DNA from: a candidate division KSB1 bacterium
GTDB taxonomy: Bacteria > Zhuqueibacterota > Zhuqueibacteria > Thermofontimicrobiales > Thermofontimicrobiaceae
DNA length: 64,000 nt
Assembly (NCBI GenBank): GCA_034506395.1
Contig: JAPDPQ010000012.1
Coordinates: 62,001 to 126,000, forward strand
Direction of reading: 5' to 3'
The notes beneath the pieces are model-generated. The model was given only the letters and a program-made list of their open reading frames with translations, was not told the DNA's origin and searched no databases. The translations under genes were made by a program, and so were the position numbers. This document shows positions 44,068 to 54,131 of this stretch, piece after piece (positions within the stretch are counted from its first letter, which is position 1; each line of letters starts with the position of its first letter).

Positions 44068-45300
44068 ATGAAAAGAACGATAATTGAACTCTGGGAACAG
44101 CTCAAGATCGCGTTCCAAGCATTGGCCTCCAACAAAATGCGATCTTTTTTAACGACTTTGGGCATTGTGATCGGAATCGCCACGGTGATTGGCATTCATT
44201 CGATCATTCAGGGGCTGAATCGGTCGTTTTATACTTCTATTTCAGCTTTAGGATCGGATACGCTCTATATTGACAAATTTTCATGGTTTTCCCGGGTGGA
44301 TTGGTTATTGGCGCGTAATCGCAAAGACCTCACCTTGGAACGCGAGGGGATGGCGATCAAAAAGTACGCGACGTTGGTGAAAGCCGTTGCTCCTGTCGTG
44401 AACGGCAACCGAACTGTTAAGTTCCAGAGCGAAAAATTGAAAAATGTCCAGGTCACTGGCACAACAGAAGAATATGCGATCACTTCGAATATCGTTCCAG
44501 AATTTGGTCGGATGCTGACTCAGGCTGATGTGCAACATCGCCGCAATGTCTGTGTGATCGGTTGGGAAGTGGCCAATCGCCTGTTTCAGAAAAAGGATCC
44601 GTTGGGGCGGCGGATTAAGATCGGGGATCATGATTTTCGTGTCATCGGTGTATTGGAAAAGCGCGGTAATTTTCTGGGGCATAACTTGGACGCACAAGTG
44701 ATTATTCCTATCGGCGTGTTTCAGAAGCTGTATGGTTCCAGGCGCTGGCTCACGATCCAGGCAAAAGTGGTCGATCCTACGATGATCGAGGAGGCGAAGG
44801 ATGAGATCACTGGGATTTTGCGCCGCGTTCGCAAGGTGCCTCCAAAAGCTGAAAATGATTTTGCTATAAACCAGCAAGATATGATCGCAGATTTATATAA
44901 ACGGCTCACTGCGGCGCTTTATGCCGTAGCGTTCGGTGTCGGCTCGATCGCTCTGATCGTTGGCGGCATTGGGATCATGAATATCATGTTGGTTTCGGTA
45001 ACCGAGCGGACGCGAGAGATCGGCATCCGAAAGGCGATTGGCGCACGGAATCGCGATATCCTTCGCCAGTTTCTCATCGAGTCGCTGGCAGTCAGTGCAA
45101 TTGGAGGGATCATCGGCATTCTTGTTGGCTTTGCAATCGCCAAACTCGTGGCTTCCACTACTTTTCTTTCAGCTTCAGTAACACCGTCATCCGTAATCAT
45201 CGGCATCTTATTTATTGGATTGGTGGGTATTTTTTTCGGTATTTTTCCAGCTTACAAGGCGGCCAAATTAGATCCCATTCAAGCGCTCCGCTATGAATAA
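44068..45300 (+). CDS. MacB-like ABC permease 1 (FtsX fold)
   Basis: A 410-residue permease. One N-terminal helix ('[18 protein letters not shown]') comes before a large periplasmic MacB_PCD domain, then three C-terminal helices with '[28 protein letters not shown]', the FtsX-family signature. It lies 15 bases after the ATPase gene. It and the next permease are clear paralogues and may form a heterodimer with one ATPase pair. Such systems export peptides, lipids or antibiotics, or extract lipoproteins; the cargo is not visible. Confidence 0.92.
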   Translation: MKRTIIELWEQLKIAFQALASNKMRSFLTTLGIVIGIATVIGIHSIIQGLNRSFYTSISALGSDTLYIDKFSWFSRVDWLLARNRKDLTLEREGMAIKKYATLVKAVAPVVNGNRTVKFQSEKLKNVQVTGTTEEYAITSNIVPEFGRMLTQADVQHRRNVCVIGWEVANRLFQKKDPLGRRIKIGDHDFRVIGVLEKRGNFLGHNLDAQVIIPIGVFQKLYGSRRWLTIQAKVVDPTMIEEAKDEITGILRRVRKVPPKAENDFAINQQDMIADLYKRLTAALYAVAFGVGSIALIVGGIGIMNIMLVSVTERTREIGIRKAIGARNRDILRQFLIESLAVSAIGGIIGILVGFAIAKLVASTTFLSASVTPSSVIIGILFIGLVGIFFGIFPAYKAAKLDPIQALRYE

Positions 45301-45444
45301 ATAACCACTGGTCGCCAAACCGAGCGATATGATCGCGCGTTAGAAGAGCAAAAGTTCTTTTGCGACTGCGGCGCGCTCCCAAATTTTGAATCCCTGGCTA
45401 AAATTCAGCCAATTTCTGCATAATACCAGAGCCAAGAAACCATT

Positions 45445-46668
45445 ATGGATCTTAGAGAGACAACAAAAATCGCGTTTGATGCCTTGCGGGCGAATAAATT
45501 GAGATCATCCTTAACCACCTTGGGCATTGTTATTGGGGTGACGACCATCATCGGCATGATGTCCATTGTAAAAGGATTGCAAGATTACATGGTTGGAGAA
45601 TTGAGCGTTTTAGGGACCAACACCTTTCAGATTCAGAAATACCCCGCCATCCAATTGGGGGAGATGGATGAAAAATATCGCAATCGGAAGAATTTGAAGA
45701 TGGAGCATGCCAGAGCAATTGAGCAGAATGCAACTCTGGTTCAAGCTGTAGGTATCTCGGCCTACAGTTGGGGGCAGGCGGTGAAATATCAGGATAAGAA
45801 AACCAATCCCGATGTGGTTTTGATCGGCGCGACCCCTGGGTTTCAGACTACGTTTAACTATTTCGTCAATGAGGGTCGGTTTTTGAACGAAGCGGACATC
45901 GAATATAATCGCAACGTGATCGTCCTGGGATTGGATGTAACTGAAGTACTGTTCCCGCATGAAAGTCCCATCGGCGAATATGTCCGAGTTGGCCCCCAAC
46001 GGTTTCGTGTGATCGGCATTTTAGAACGACAGGGCAAATTGCTTGGAGAAAGTCGAGATAACCGCGTCATCATCCCGATCACCACGTTCCAAAAGTTGTA
46101 CGGCAGCGAGCGAAGCATCGAGATCAATGTCAAGGTGGCTGACCCCAAGTTGATGAATCCTGCCATTGATCAGGTAACTGGAATTTTGCGTAAGGTGCGG
46201 AAAGTTCCCCCTGGCAAACCGAACGATTTTGAGATCGTCACCAGCGAATCGATGATCGCCACGTTCAATGATCTGTCTTTAGGTATTAAGCTTGGCGCGA
46301 TTTTCATTGCAGCGATCTCGTTGGTCGTCGGCGGAATTGGAATCATGAATATTATGCTGGTTTCGGTGACAGAACGGACTAAAGAGATCGGCATCCGCAA
46401 GGCGATTGGAGCCCGACAAATCGATGTGCTTTGGCAGTTTCTAATTGAAGCAATCTTTTTAGGGAATCTGGGTGGCGTCATCGGGATCGTGCTGGGGGTT
46501 TTGGTTGGTTTGTTGGTCGGAGCTGTCACTCCGCTGCCCACCTCAATCCCCATCTGGTCGATCTTCTTGGGCATTGGTTTCTGCAGCCTGGTGGGTATTG
46601 TTTTCGGCGTTTATCCTGCCAGAAAAGCAGCTCGACTGGATCCCATCATCGCTCTGCGCTATGAATAG
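45445..46668 (+). CDS. MacB-like ABC permease 2 (FtsX fold)
   Basis: A 407-residue paralogue of the preceding permease with the same layout: N-terminal helix '[18 protein letters not shown]', periplasmic domain, and C-terminal '[28 protein letters not shown]'. It lies about 145 bases after permease 1. The periplasmic domains of the two have diverged more than the membrane parts, which fits a heteromeric transporter rather than a recent duplication. No strong ribosome site precedes the ATG. Confidence 0.92.
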   Translation: MDLRETTKIAFDALRANKLRSSLTTLGIVIGVTTIIGMMSIVKGLQDYMVGELSVLGTNTFQIQKYPAIQLGEMDEKYRNRKNLKMEHARAIEQNATLVQAVGISAYSWGQAVKYQDKKTNPDVVLIGATPGFQTTFNYFVNEGRFLNEADIEYNRNVIVLGLDVTEVLFPHESPIGEYVRVGPQRFRVIGILERQGKLLGESRDNRVIIPITTFQKLYGSERSIEINVKVADPKLMNPAIDQVTGILRKVRKVPPGKPNDFEIVTSESMIATFNDLSLGIKLGAIFIAAISLVVGGIGIMNIMLVSVTERTKEIGIRKAIGARQIDVLWQFLIEAIFLGNLGGVIGIVLGVLVGLLVGAVTPLPTSIPIWSIFLGIGFCSLVGIVFGVYPARKAARLDPIIALRYE

Positions 46669-46765
46669 GCAATACAGGACGAGGATAATTGATTATCCAA
46701 TTCAATTGAAATACAAAGGACCTCAATTTATTTTTATTGAACAATCCATTTGGGAGGAAAAAAAT

Positions 46766-47110
46766 ATGCAATGTACGACAAAGGAGATCGATGGGGTGTT
46801 GGTCATTGAGATTCAGGGAGAAATCATGGGAGGAGCCGACTCGGAAGTGTTCCGAAACATAGTTTATTCTGCAATTGAACGGGAGCAAGTATTTATCGTG
46901 GCGGATTTGAAGGGAGCGACCTGGATGAACAGTTCTGGGTTGGGGATGCTAATCAGCGGTCTGACTACATTACGGAGTAGCGGAGGCGATCTGAGGTTAG
47001 CGAATCTATCGGAAAAGGTTCGTCGACCTTTGGAAATCACCAAATTAGAGTCGGTTTTCTTGACTTATAACTCGGTGGAAGAAGCTGTGACCAGCTATCA
47101 AACCAATTAG
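46766..47110 (+). CDS. STAS-domain anti-anti-sigma factor-like protein
   Basis: A 114-residue STAS protein. 'VADLKGATWMNSSGLGMLISGL' is the core, with the Ser pair in NSSGLG that is the usual phosphorylation site. GGGAGG lies 8 bases before ATG 46766. Such proteins bind an anti-sigma factor kinase when unphosphorylated; no matching kinase or sigma factor gene is visible nearby. It follows the exporter operon after about 100 bases and precedes the pentapeptide-repeat gene by 12, so those two are co-transcribed. Confidence 0.9.
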   Translation: MQCTTKEIDGVLVIEIQGEIMGGADSEVFRNIVYSAIEREQVFIVADLKGATWMNSSGLGMLISGLTTLRSSGGDLRLANLSEKVRRPLEITKLESVFLTYNSVEEAVTSYQTN

Positions 47111-47122
47111 GGAGGAAAAATT

Positions 47123-47677
47123 ATGTCCGATCTCACCCGCGAGGAATTGCTGGATAGATATCGCCGCGGAGAATCATTTCGAGGTATGGATCTTTCGGGG
47201 ATTGATCTATCATACGAACATTTGAAAGGTGCAAATTTCGAGCAGGCCGATTTATCGAATGCGCATCTCCAAAATGCAAATCTGGAGGGGGCTAATTTTA
47301 CGCGAGCAAATTTGACCGGGGTCTTTTTGTTCGGCGCCAATTTGATGGGAGCGCAGTTCGATGAAGCGAATTTGTCCGATGCGAACCTCCAGGATACAAA
47401 TTTAGAAAAAGCCAGCTTTCGGGCGGCGAACCTAACTCATGCAAAGCTGTTTGGAATCCATGCGCTGAACGCCGATTTTCAAGCCGCGACGATTATTGCC
47501 GGTCGGCTAAAGCGCGCGAAACTGATCGGCGCGAATTTTAACAGAGCGGATCTGTCCCAAGCCCATCTGGAACGAAGCGATCTTACCAATGCGAATCTGG
47601 ATCAAGCCAAACTTATTGGCGCCTTTCTCAATGATGCCTGCCTCGATGGCGCCAGTATGGTTGGGGCGATCAGATGA
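47123..47677 (+). CDS. Pentapeptide-repeat protein
   Basis: A 184-residue protein consisting almost entirely of A(D/N)LxX repeats ('LKGANFEQADLSNAHLQNANLEG' spaced every five residues) from about residue 28 to the end. It should fold as a right-handed quadrilateral beta-helix. Some members mimic DNA and protect gyrase; most are adaptors of unknown role. The N-terminal 'LTREELLDRYRRGE' is a short helical cap. GGAGG precedes the ATG, as in the STAS gene 12 bases upstream. Confidence 0.9.
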   Translation: MSDLTREELLDRYRRGESFRGMDLSGIDLSYEHLKGANFEQADLSNAHLQNANLEGANFTRANLTGVFLFGANLMGAQFDEANLSDANLQDTNLEKASFRAANLTHAKLFGIHALNADFQAATIIAGRLKRAKLIGANFNRADLSQAHLERSDLTNANLDQAKLIGAFLNDACLDGASMVGAIR

Positions 47678-48028
47678 GCGTCTCAATAACCAATTGTCGT
47701 TTCGGGTCTCTGGACGATCAGGATCGCCCTGATGTCGGAGATGATCTTGAAAGGACCAATGAGGTGCAACCATCTCCTTTGTCGCTTGGTAACGAGAAAA
47801 GACAGTTAAAACATGGAGGTTTGCTCATCATTCACCAGCTAGTACAATAGTGCCAGATTCATCATCCACGATTTGCCATCCTTGGTCTTCTCTGGAATGA
47901 AAACCAGTCATTCCATTTTCCCGCTTGCATTTCAGAAAATTAACTGTTATATTTGGAACTTGCAAAGTCATGACAGAATACAATGGTCATTTGGATTTGT
48001 TAAAGAAAAAAATATTGGAGACAATTGC
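47678..48028. other. Intergenic region upstream of the glucan phosphorylase
   Basis: About 350 bases without a supported gene. A small hairpin, ATCAGG-atcgc-CCTGAT, lies near 47720-47736. A frame open upstream of the phosphorylase start reads through part of it but is not conserved-looking. I see no clear promoter. Confidence 0.4.
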
Positions 48029-50599
48029 ATGGAACCAATTCGTACGTTCACGATTCTTCCGAGGCTGCCAGAGAAGTTAGAACCGCTCAAGAAAATCGCC
48101 TATAATCTATATTGGAGCTGGAATCATGAGGCCATCGATCTGTTCCGAAGAATGGACACGGATCTATGGGAGGAGACCAATCATAATCCAGTAAAGATGC
48201 TTGGCGAGATCCGTCAGGAGCGACTGGAGGCACTGGCCGAAGATGAGAGTTTTGTCACTCATCTCAATCGTGTCTTAGAGAATCTGAATCGCTATCTTAA
48301 CGAAGCGGCTTGGTATCAGAAGAAGCAGAATAGTCGGGGTTCTGAGATTAAAATTGCCTATTTTTCTGCAGAATTCGGTTTAACTGAGTGCATCCCCAAT
48401 TACTCAGGCGGCCTCGGTGTGCTGTCGGGTGATCATCTCAAATCGGCCAGCGATCTGGGCTTGCCGTTCGTGGGAGTTGGCTTGCTTTATCAAGAGGGAT
48501 ATTTTCGCCAGTATTTGAACAACGATGGCTGGCAAGGCGAGCTTTATCCCGAGAACGATTTTTACAATATGCCGGTGCAATTGCAGACGAATGATGATGG
48601 CACGCCCGTGCTGATAGAACTGGATTTCCCGGGGCGAAAGGTCTATGCTCAAATCTGGAAGGTGGAGGTTGGAAGGGTCAATCTTTATCTTCTTGATACC
48701 AATATTGTGCTTAATAACGAGGTGGACCGCAATATCACGGATGAACTTTATGGTGGAGATTATGAAATGAGGATCCAACAGGAGATTGTTTTGGGAATTG
48801 GGGGAATGAGGGCGTTGAAAGCCCTGGGGATTCATCCAGTGGTATTTCACATGAACGAAGGGCATTCTGCTTTTTTGGCGTTAGAGCGGATTCGCTGTGC
48901 CATTGAAGATTATCAATTGAGTTTTGATGAGGCAAAAGAATTGGTCCGCTCCAGCAATATCTTTACAACTCATACACCGGTCGAGGCGGGCATCGATCAG
49001 TTTGAACCCCAATTGATCGAGCGATACTTCAATGATTATATTCCAAAGTTGAAGATCAGTAAAAATGAGTTTATGGCCTTGGGACGAAAAAATCCCAATG
49101 ATCAGTTCGAAAAGTTTTCAATGGCTATCCTCGCCATTCGGCTCTCCAGTTATGTGAATGGTGTGAGCAAACTCCACGCTCAAGTTGCGCGTGAGATGTG
49201 GCGCGATATGTGGCCCCAAATTCCCATCGAAGAAATCCCGATAACCTCAGTGACCAATGGGATCCATCCTGGATCGTGGGTGTCCAAGGAGATGGCAAAT
49301 CTCTATGATCGCTATTTAGGGCCGACGTGGTTGCGGCGCTCCGAAGACCCAGCCATCTGGAAACGAGTTGCCCAGATCCCGGCTGAAGAGTTGTGGCGGA
49401 CCCATGAACGACGGCGCGAGAGATTAGTGGCTTTTGCGCGACGACGATTGCGGTTGCAATTAGAGCGACAAGGGGCGCTGCCATCAGAGCTCCGCAAAGC
49501 AGATGAGGTACTCGATCCCGATGTCCTTACCATTGGGTTTGCTCGCCGATTCGCCACTTACAAGCGCGCTACGCTGATGATCAAAAATATTGAGCGCCTC
49601 AAAAAAATTTTAAACGATAAAAATCGGCCAGTCCAAATTATCTTCGCAGGCAAAGCGCATCCTAAGGACACGCCAGGCAAAGAATTTATTCGAGAAATCA
49701 TCCACCTCACTCGGCAGGACGAATTCAGGAACTCCATTGTGTTTCTGGAAGACTATGACATGGATATGGCACGCTACCTGGTGCAAGGCGCTGATGTTTG
49801 GCTCAATACGCCACGTCGGCCCAAGGAAGCCAGCGGTACCAGCGGCATGAAAGCAGCGGTCAATGGAGGAATTAATGTCAGCGTGTTAGACGGTTGGTGG
49901 GATGAGGCCTATTCTCCCAATATTGGCTGGGCAATCGGATCTGGTGAAAGATACGATGATCCCCGATATCAGGACCAGGTCGAGTCAGAAGCACTTTATG
50001 ATTTGCTTGAAAAAGAAATCGTCCCCCTGTTCTATGATCGTGGCAAAGACCATCTGCCGCGAAAATGGATTGAGATCATGAAGCAATCGATCATGGCGAT
50101 CTGCCCAATCTACAACACAAATCGCATGGTGATGGAGTATACTGAGCAATTCTATGCCCCGGCATATAAAAAATATCAGGGTTTGATCAAGAACAATCTG
50201 AAAAAGACCAAAGAACTGGCAAACTGGAAGAAGAAATTGGCGAGCAACTGGCGAAATATTCGGTTCATCACCATAAAAGAAGAAGATGAGCAGGAACATC
50301 AAGTGGGATCGAGCATTCGTATCGAGGTCAAAATTTCCCTGGGCGATTTGAAACCAGAGGATGTCAGCGTAGAGATCTATCACGGTTACATCGATACCGA
50401 AAACAAAATTGTCAATGCCTCTGTGGAAAGGATGAATTGCGTGGAACAAAGCGAAAAACAGTGGTACTTGTTCGCTGGAAGTTTTCCCTGCCGCTACAGT
50501 GGATTGTATGGGTATACCGTTCGCGTAGTTCCTGCCAGCGATTGCCTCTCAAATCGCCATGAGACTGGATTAATTCTATGGGCCAATTCACAAACCTAA
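48029..50599 (+). CDS. glgP: Alpha-glucan phosphorylase (TIGR02094 type)
   Basis: An 856-residue enzyme that releases glucose-1-phosphate from glycogen or maltodextrins. The N-terminal DUF3417-like part ('PEKLEPLKKIAYNLYWSWNHEA') is typical of the long, non-E. coli phosphorylase group. 'AYFSAEFGLTE' and 'PNYSGGLGVLSGDH' follow, and the PLP lysine lies in 'ASGTSGMKAAVNGG'. ATG 48029 has GGAG 8 bases upstream and gives the family length. A C-terminal extension of about 100 residues ('ISLGDLKPEDVSVEIYHG') is a beta domain also present in this group. It stands alone. Confidence 0.93.
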   Translation: MEPIRTFTILPRLPEKLEPLKKIAYNLYWSWNHEAIDLFRRMDTDLWEETNHNPVKMLGEIRQERLEALAEDESFVTHLNRVLENLNRYLNEAAWYQKKQNSRGSEIKIAYFSAEFGLTECIPNYSGGLGVLSGDHLKSASDLGLPFVGVGLLYQEGYFRQYLNNDGWQGELYPENDFYNMPVQLQTNDDGTPVLIELDFPGRKVYAQIWKVEVGRVNLYLLDTNIVLNNEVDRNITDELYGGDYEMRIQQEIVLGIGGMRALKALGIHPVVFHMNEGHSAFLALERIRCAIEDYQLSFDEAKELVRSSNIFTTHTPVEAGIDQFEPQLIERYFNDYIPKLKISKNEFMALGRKNPNDQFEKFSMAILAIRLSSYVNGVSKLHAQVAREMWRDMWPQIPIEEIPITSVTNGIHPGSWVSKEMANLYDRYLGPTWLRRSEDPAIWKRVAQIPAEELWRTHERRRERLVAFARRRLRLQLERQGALPSELRKADEVLDPDVLTIGFARRFATYKRATLMIKNIERLKKILNDKNRPVQIIFAGKAHPKDTPGKEFIREIIHLTRQDEFRNSIVFLEDYDMDMARYLVQGADVWLNTPRRPKEASGTSGMKAAVNGGINVSVLDGWWDEAYSPNIGWAIGSGERYDDPRYQDQVESEALYDLLEKEIVPLFYDRGKDHLPRKWIEIMKQSIMAICPIYNTNRMVMEYTEQFYAPAYKKYQGLIKNNLKKTKELANWKKKLASNWRNIRFITIKEEDEQEHQVGSSIRIEVKISLGDLKPEDVSVEIYHGYIDTENKIVNASVERMNCVEQSEKQWYLFAGSFPCRYSGLYGYTVRVVPASDCLSNRHETGLILWANSQT

Positions 50600-50740
50600 C
50601 CCATCTGAGCACCTGTTTGGTGGGTATGTTAACAAAAGTGAGATGCGTGAGGGGGCGCGCTAGTCAAATTGGTCGCGGCAAGGGTTATCAGAAATGGCAT
50701 TCTCCTCAAGTGATATCATAAAGTTCAATGGAATCCAAAT

Positions 50741-51112
50741 ATGTTTAAAATATCGGTCACGACCCAAATATCCTCAGCGCATCGATTGCGCGAATATGAC
50801 GGGGCCTGCGAAAATCTACATGGTCATAATTGGTTGATCCGCGCTACGGTCGTCAGTGATCAGTTAGATGCGCTCGGCATGGTCTATGATTTTAAGAAGC
50901 TCAAGGCCCATTTGCGCGAAATCACCGATCCGTTGGATCATCGACTGATCAATGAAGTGCCACCATTTGATATGGTGAACCCAACTTCAGAGCAGATCGC
51001 CAAGTATATTTTTGATTCATTGGCCCCCAAATTGCCAGCGCCACTACGCCTTGCATCGGTTGAAGTGGGGGAGTCAGCTAATTACTTGGCATGTTATGAG
51101 CCATCATGCTGA
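50741..51112 (+). CDS. queD: 6-carboxy-tetrahydropterin synthase QueD
   Basis: A 123-residue PTPS-family enzyme. Zinc ligands H14 (SSAHRL), H27 and H29 (LHGHNW) and catalytic C23 (ACENLHGH) are present. It makes 6-carboxytetrahydropterin from dihydroneopterin triphosphate in queuosine synthesis. It is the first of queD-queE-queC-queF and overlaps queE by 7 bases. No ribosome site is evident before the ATG. Confidence 0.95.
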   Translation: MFKISVTTQISSAHRLREYDGACENLHGHNWLIRATVVSDQLDALGMVYDFKKLKAHLREITDPLDHRLINEVPPFDMVNPTSEQIAKYIFDSLAPKLPAPLRLASVEVGESANYLACYEPSC

Positions 51113-51744
51113 AAGTTAATGAAATTTTCTATAGCCTTCAGGGCGAATCCACATTTGCGGGGCTGCCGTGTTTATTCATCCGTCTGACTGGTTGCAATTT
51201 GAGATGCCAGTATTGCGATACTCGCTATGCCTATGAAGAGGGATCGGAAATTGCCTTGGACCAATTATTGAATCACCTTTCAAATTACCGATGTGAATTG
51301 ATTGAAATTACTGGCGGCGAGCCATTACTGCAAGATCAGGTCCCAGAACTGGCGAAATCGTTGATCAATCGGGGCAAAACCGTACTGGTTGAAACCAATG
51401 GGACCCTGGACATTGATCGGTTGCCAAGATCGGTCATTCGGATCATGGACATCAAATGTCCAAGCAGCAACGAGTCCGAAAAAACCGATTGGGGCAATAT
51501 CGCTCGTTTAAAATCGCAGGACAATGTCAAGTTCGTGATCGGAGATCGGGCAGATTTCGACTGGGCGGTAACGATCGTTGAACAATGGAGTTTATTGCAC
51601 CGATGCCATGTGCTGTTTTCCCCTGCTTATAGCGTGTTGGCGCCTGAAAATTTGGCCGAATGGTTGCTCGAGACAGGCTTGCCGATTCGGTTCAATTTAC
51701 AGATTCATAAATATATCTGGCCTCCCAATCGACGAGGGGTATAA
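51106..51744 (+). CDS. queE: 7-carboxy-7-deazaguanine synthase QueE (radical SAM)
   Basis: A 212-residue radical SAM enzyme with C30, C34 and C37 (GCNLRCQYC) for the [4Fe-4S] cluster, preceded by the QueE start 'VNEIFYSLQGESTFAGLP'. It contracts the pterin ring to 7-carboxy-7-deazaguanine. The ATG lies inside the end of queD, and queC starts 3 bases after its stop, so the three are tightly coupled. Confidence 0.95.
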   Translation: MLKVNEIFYSLQGESTFAGLPCLFIRLTGCNLRCQYCDTRYAYEEGSEIALDQLLNHLSNYRCELIEITGGEPLLQDQVPELAKSLINRGKTVLVETNGTLDIDRLPRSVIRIMDIKCPSSNESEKTDWGNIARLKSQDNVKFVIGDRADFDWAVTIVEQWSLLHRCHVLFSPAYSVLAPENLAEWLLETGLPIRFNLQIHKYIWPPNRRGV

Positions 51745-51747
51745 GCT

Positions 51748-52437
51748 ATGGATCAAGCCGTGGTTTTACTGAGCGGGGGAATCGATTCTACGACCACCCT
51801 GGCTATCGCAAAAACTCAGGGATTTGCGCTTTACGCGATCAGCTTTGATTATGGTCAAAGACATCGGCGCGAATTAGAAGCAGCCAGCCGCATCGCAAAC
51901 CATTTTGGGGTTCGGCAGCATCTTGTCATTGCTGTAGATTTAAAGGCGATCGGAGGGTCGGCATTGACCACCAGTATTGAGGTTCCCAAGCATGAGGCAT
52001 TGGACCAATCGCCTGTCTTCGTCCCGATCACCTATGTTCCAGCCCGAAATTTGATCTTTTTATCGCTCGCATTAGCATGGGCAGAGGTGCTCGAGGCGTA
52101 TCATTTGTTCATCGGCGCCACAGCGGTAGATTTCTCGGGCTATCCAGACTGCCGTCCCGAATTTCTTCGCTCGTTCGAGCAAACTGCCAATTTGGCCACC
52201 AAAGCAGGTGTTTCCGGAAAAAAATTCACTGTTCATGCTCCGCTCTTGCACCTCAGTAAAGCTCAGATCATTCGGACTGGAGTTGAGCTGGGAGTGGATT
52301 ATTCATTGACGTGGAGCTGTTATGATCCTCAATTGGATGGCACGGCCTGTGGCCGTTGTGATAGTTGTTTGTTTCGAAAAAATGGCTTTCGCCAGGCTGG
52401 CATCCCAGATCCGACCCGCTACCACACTTCTGGATAA
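51748..52437 (+). CDS. queC: 7-cyano-7-deazaguanine synthase QueC
   Basis: A 229-residue ATP-pyrophosphatase enzyme. SGGIDS (9-14) is the ATP-binding P-loop. The zinc cysteines near the C-terminus are in '[18 protein letters not shown]'. It converts CDG to preQ0 with ammonia and two ATP. It follows queE after 3 bases. Confidence 0.95.
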   Translation: MDQAVVLLSGGIDSTTTLAIAKTQGFALYAISFDYGQRHRRELEAASRIANHFGVRQHLVIAVDLKAIGGSALTTSIEVPKHEALDQSPVFVPITYVPARNLIFLSLALAWAEVLEAYHLFIGATAVDFSGYPDCRPEFLRSFEQTANLATKAGVSGKKFTVHAPLLHLSKAQIIRTGVELGVDYSLTWSCYDPQLDGTACGRCDSCLFRKNGFRQAGIPDPTRYHTSG

Positions 52438-52655
52438 GAGGGGCTAAAATTGCGTGCCATTATCCAATAGTGTCAGGGGGTAGGATAAAAATCTAGAAGT
52501 CAATTCGAATTTAGCAGGATGGTTCGCTGATCAACCACGCTGAAACTTATTGGGCTCATATTCCATTTCGGTTCAAAATACGCTGGAATTCAATTAAAAA
52601 TTTGATCGCTCCGAATCGCAGCCATGCGAACGGAGCTGGGAGGGATGAATATTTC

Positions 52656-53096
52656 ATGAATCAAGATCAATATGAAGGCTTGACCATACTCAAGGCGAGC
52701 GAAACTCGGTATCCGTCCTCGCCAGATGAAGCACGATTGGAATGTTTTGATAATCGCTATCCAGATCGCGATTACTGGGTGACCTTCGATTGCCCCGAGT
52801 TCACATCGCGCTGTCCCATCACCAATCAGCCTGATTTTGGCAAGATCACGATCCGCTATATTCCTGATCGAAAATGCATCGAGAGCAAATCGCTGAAGCT
52901 CTATTTATTCTCTTTTCGAAATCATAATACCTTTCATGAGGAGGTGGTGAATCGAATATTGGACGATCTTGTGGCAGCATGCCAGCCGCGACGGGCGATT
53001 GTGATTGGGAATTTTAATCCCCGCGGGGGGATTAGCATTAAGGTTGAAGCCGAATACCCAAAAACAAAGACAGAAGAAGCTGCTCCTCTCACATAA
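52656..53096 (+). CDS. queF: NADPH-dependent preQ0 reductase QueF
   Basis: A 146-residue, single-domain (YkvM-type) nitrile reductase. C53 and D60 in 'FTSRCPITNQPDFGKI' are the catalytic Cys and Asp; 'ESKSLKLYLFSFRNHNTFHEE' is the substrate/NADPH segment. I start it at ATG 52656, with GGGAGGG about 11 bases upstream. It turns preQ0 into preQ1, completing the set with queD, queE and queC. A gap of about 220 bases separates it from queC, so it may have its own promoter. No preQ1 riboswitch is recognised. Confidence 0.93.
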   Translation: MNQDQYEGLTILKASETRYPSSPDEARLECFDNRYPDRDYWVTFDCPEFTSRCPITNQPDFGKITIRYIPDRKCIESKSLKLYLFSFRNHNTFHEEVVNRILDDLVAACQPRRAIVIGNFNPRGGISIKVEAEYPKTKTEEAAPLT

Positions 53097-53183
53097 GTCG
53101 TTCTCAGAGAAGCAGCCGATATTTTCGGTTCAGTGAGATCAGAAGTGGACGATTGTGAGATAGTGGTGAATTGTCAGGCTGTC

Positions 53184-54065
53184 TCAAAACAGCAAAGCGG
53201 CTGCGCCAAAGAGTCCGGCATCGTCGCCCAGCGCCGCTGGCACCACTCGGAGATGCTCTCTCGGACCTTGGTTGATATTTTCGTCAAGATGTTTTTTCAT
53301 TGTCGGGGCAAAGAACGACCAGGCATGACACACGGAGCCGCCAATAACGATGACATCTGGATCGATGAAATTGGTGAGAATCGCAAGGATCTTGCCTAAA
53401 TGAACGCCGTATTGTTCCCAGGCCGCAATCGCCTCGGTATCTCCGTTTTGGGCGAGTTGGAAAATGTCCTTCGCAGTCAAATTTTGCTGAGTGATTTTGT
53501 GATAGATCCAGGTCACCGAACGAGCAGAGCCATATTCCTCAAATGTACGATCCAGATATGGCGAACGCCATACTTCCGCTGCAGTTCCAGTAGCGCCTTC
53601 AAAGATCTTTTTGCCGATCACCAGGCCACAGCCGAAACCTGTGCCCAGCGTTGCTCCACAGACGATATCCGCATTTCGTGCGCTGCCGAACCAGGCCTCG
53701 CCCAGGACAAAGCAATTCCCATCATTGTTAATCGCCACCCGCAGACCGAAGTAGTTCTCAAGGGTCTGCTTCAATGGGAAATGGTGCAGCGTGGGTAAAT
53801 TAGGCGCTTCCAGGATGATCCCCTGTTTTAGATCGAGCGGGCCTGGAGACCCAATGCCAATGCCATCAATCTGACCTACTCCCATATCTTGCTGCTGCAA
53901 GATTTGTTCGATGCCCGAGATCATGCTGCCAACGATTTCATCGCCTGGTCGCTCGCTTTGCGTGGGAAGCGTCAATGGCTCACCGAGAATTTTCCCTTCA
54001 GAAGTAACCATCCCAAACTTCATTTTTGTCCCACCAAAGTCGATAGCAATTACTTTTTTGGTCAT
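53184..54065 (-). CDS. ROK-family sugar kinase lacking the zinc motif
   Basis: About 293 residues. Phosphate-binding 'AIDFGGTKMKFGMV', 'GIGIGSPGPLD' and the catalytic Asp in 'INNDGNCFVLGEAW' are intact, as is 'GATLGTGFGCGLVI'. The CxCGxxGCxE zinc motif that normally follows in ROK proteins is absent; the stretch instead reads 'GTAAEVWRSPYLDRTFEE'. This makes it a divergent ROK kinase. ATG 54065 has AGGA 8 bases upstream. It is last in a likely ispG-aminotransferase-ROK operon, 66 bases after the aminotransferase. Substrate probably a hexose, not proven. Confidence 0.87.
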   Translation of the reverse strand: MTKKVIAIDFGGTKMKFGMVTSEGKILGEPLTLPTQSERPGDEIVGSMISGIEQILQQQDMGVGQIDGIGIGSPGPLDLKQGIILEAPNLPTLHHFPLKQTLENYFGLRVAINNDGNCFVLGEAWFGSARNADIVCGATLGTGFGCGLVIGKKIFEGATGTAAEVWRSPYLDRTFEEYGSARSVTWIYHKITQQNLTAKDIFQLAQNGDTEAIAAWEQYGVHLGKILAILTNFIDPDVIVIGGSVCHAWSFFAPTMKKHLDENINQGPREHLRVVPAALGDDAGLFGAAALLF

Positions 54066-54131
54066 ATTCATGTTCCTATCTTTTGAATGATGCAACAAAT
54101 TCCAATTCCCGAAGCGAGGGAATCAGTATTT

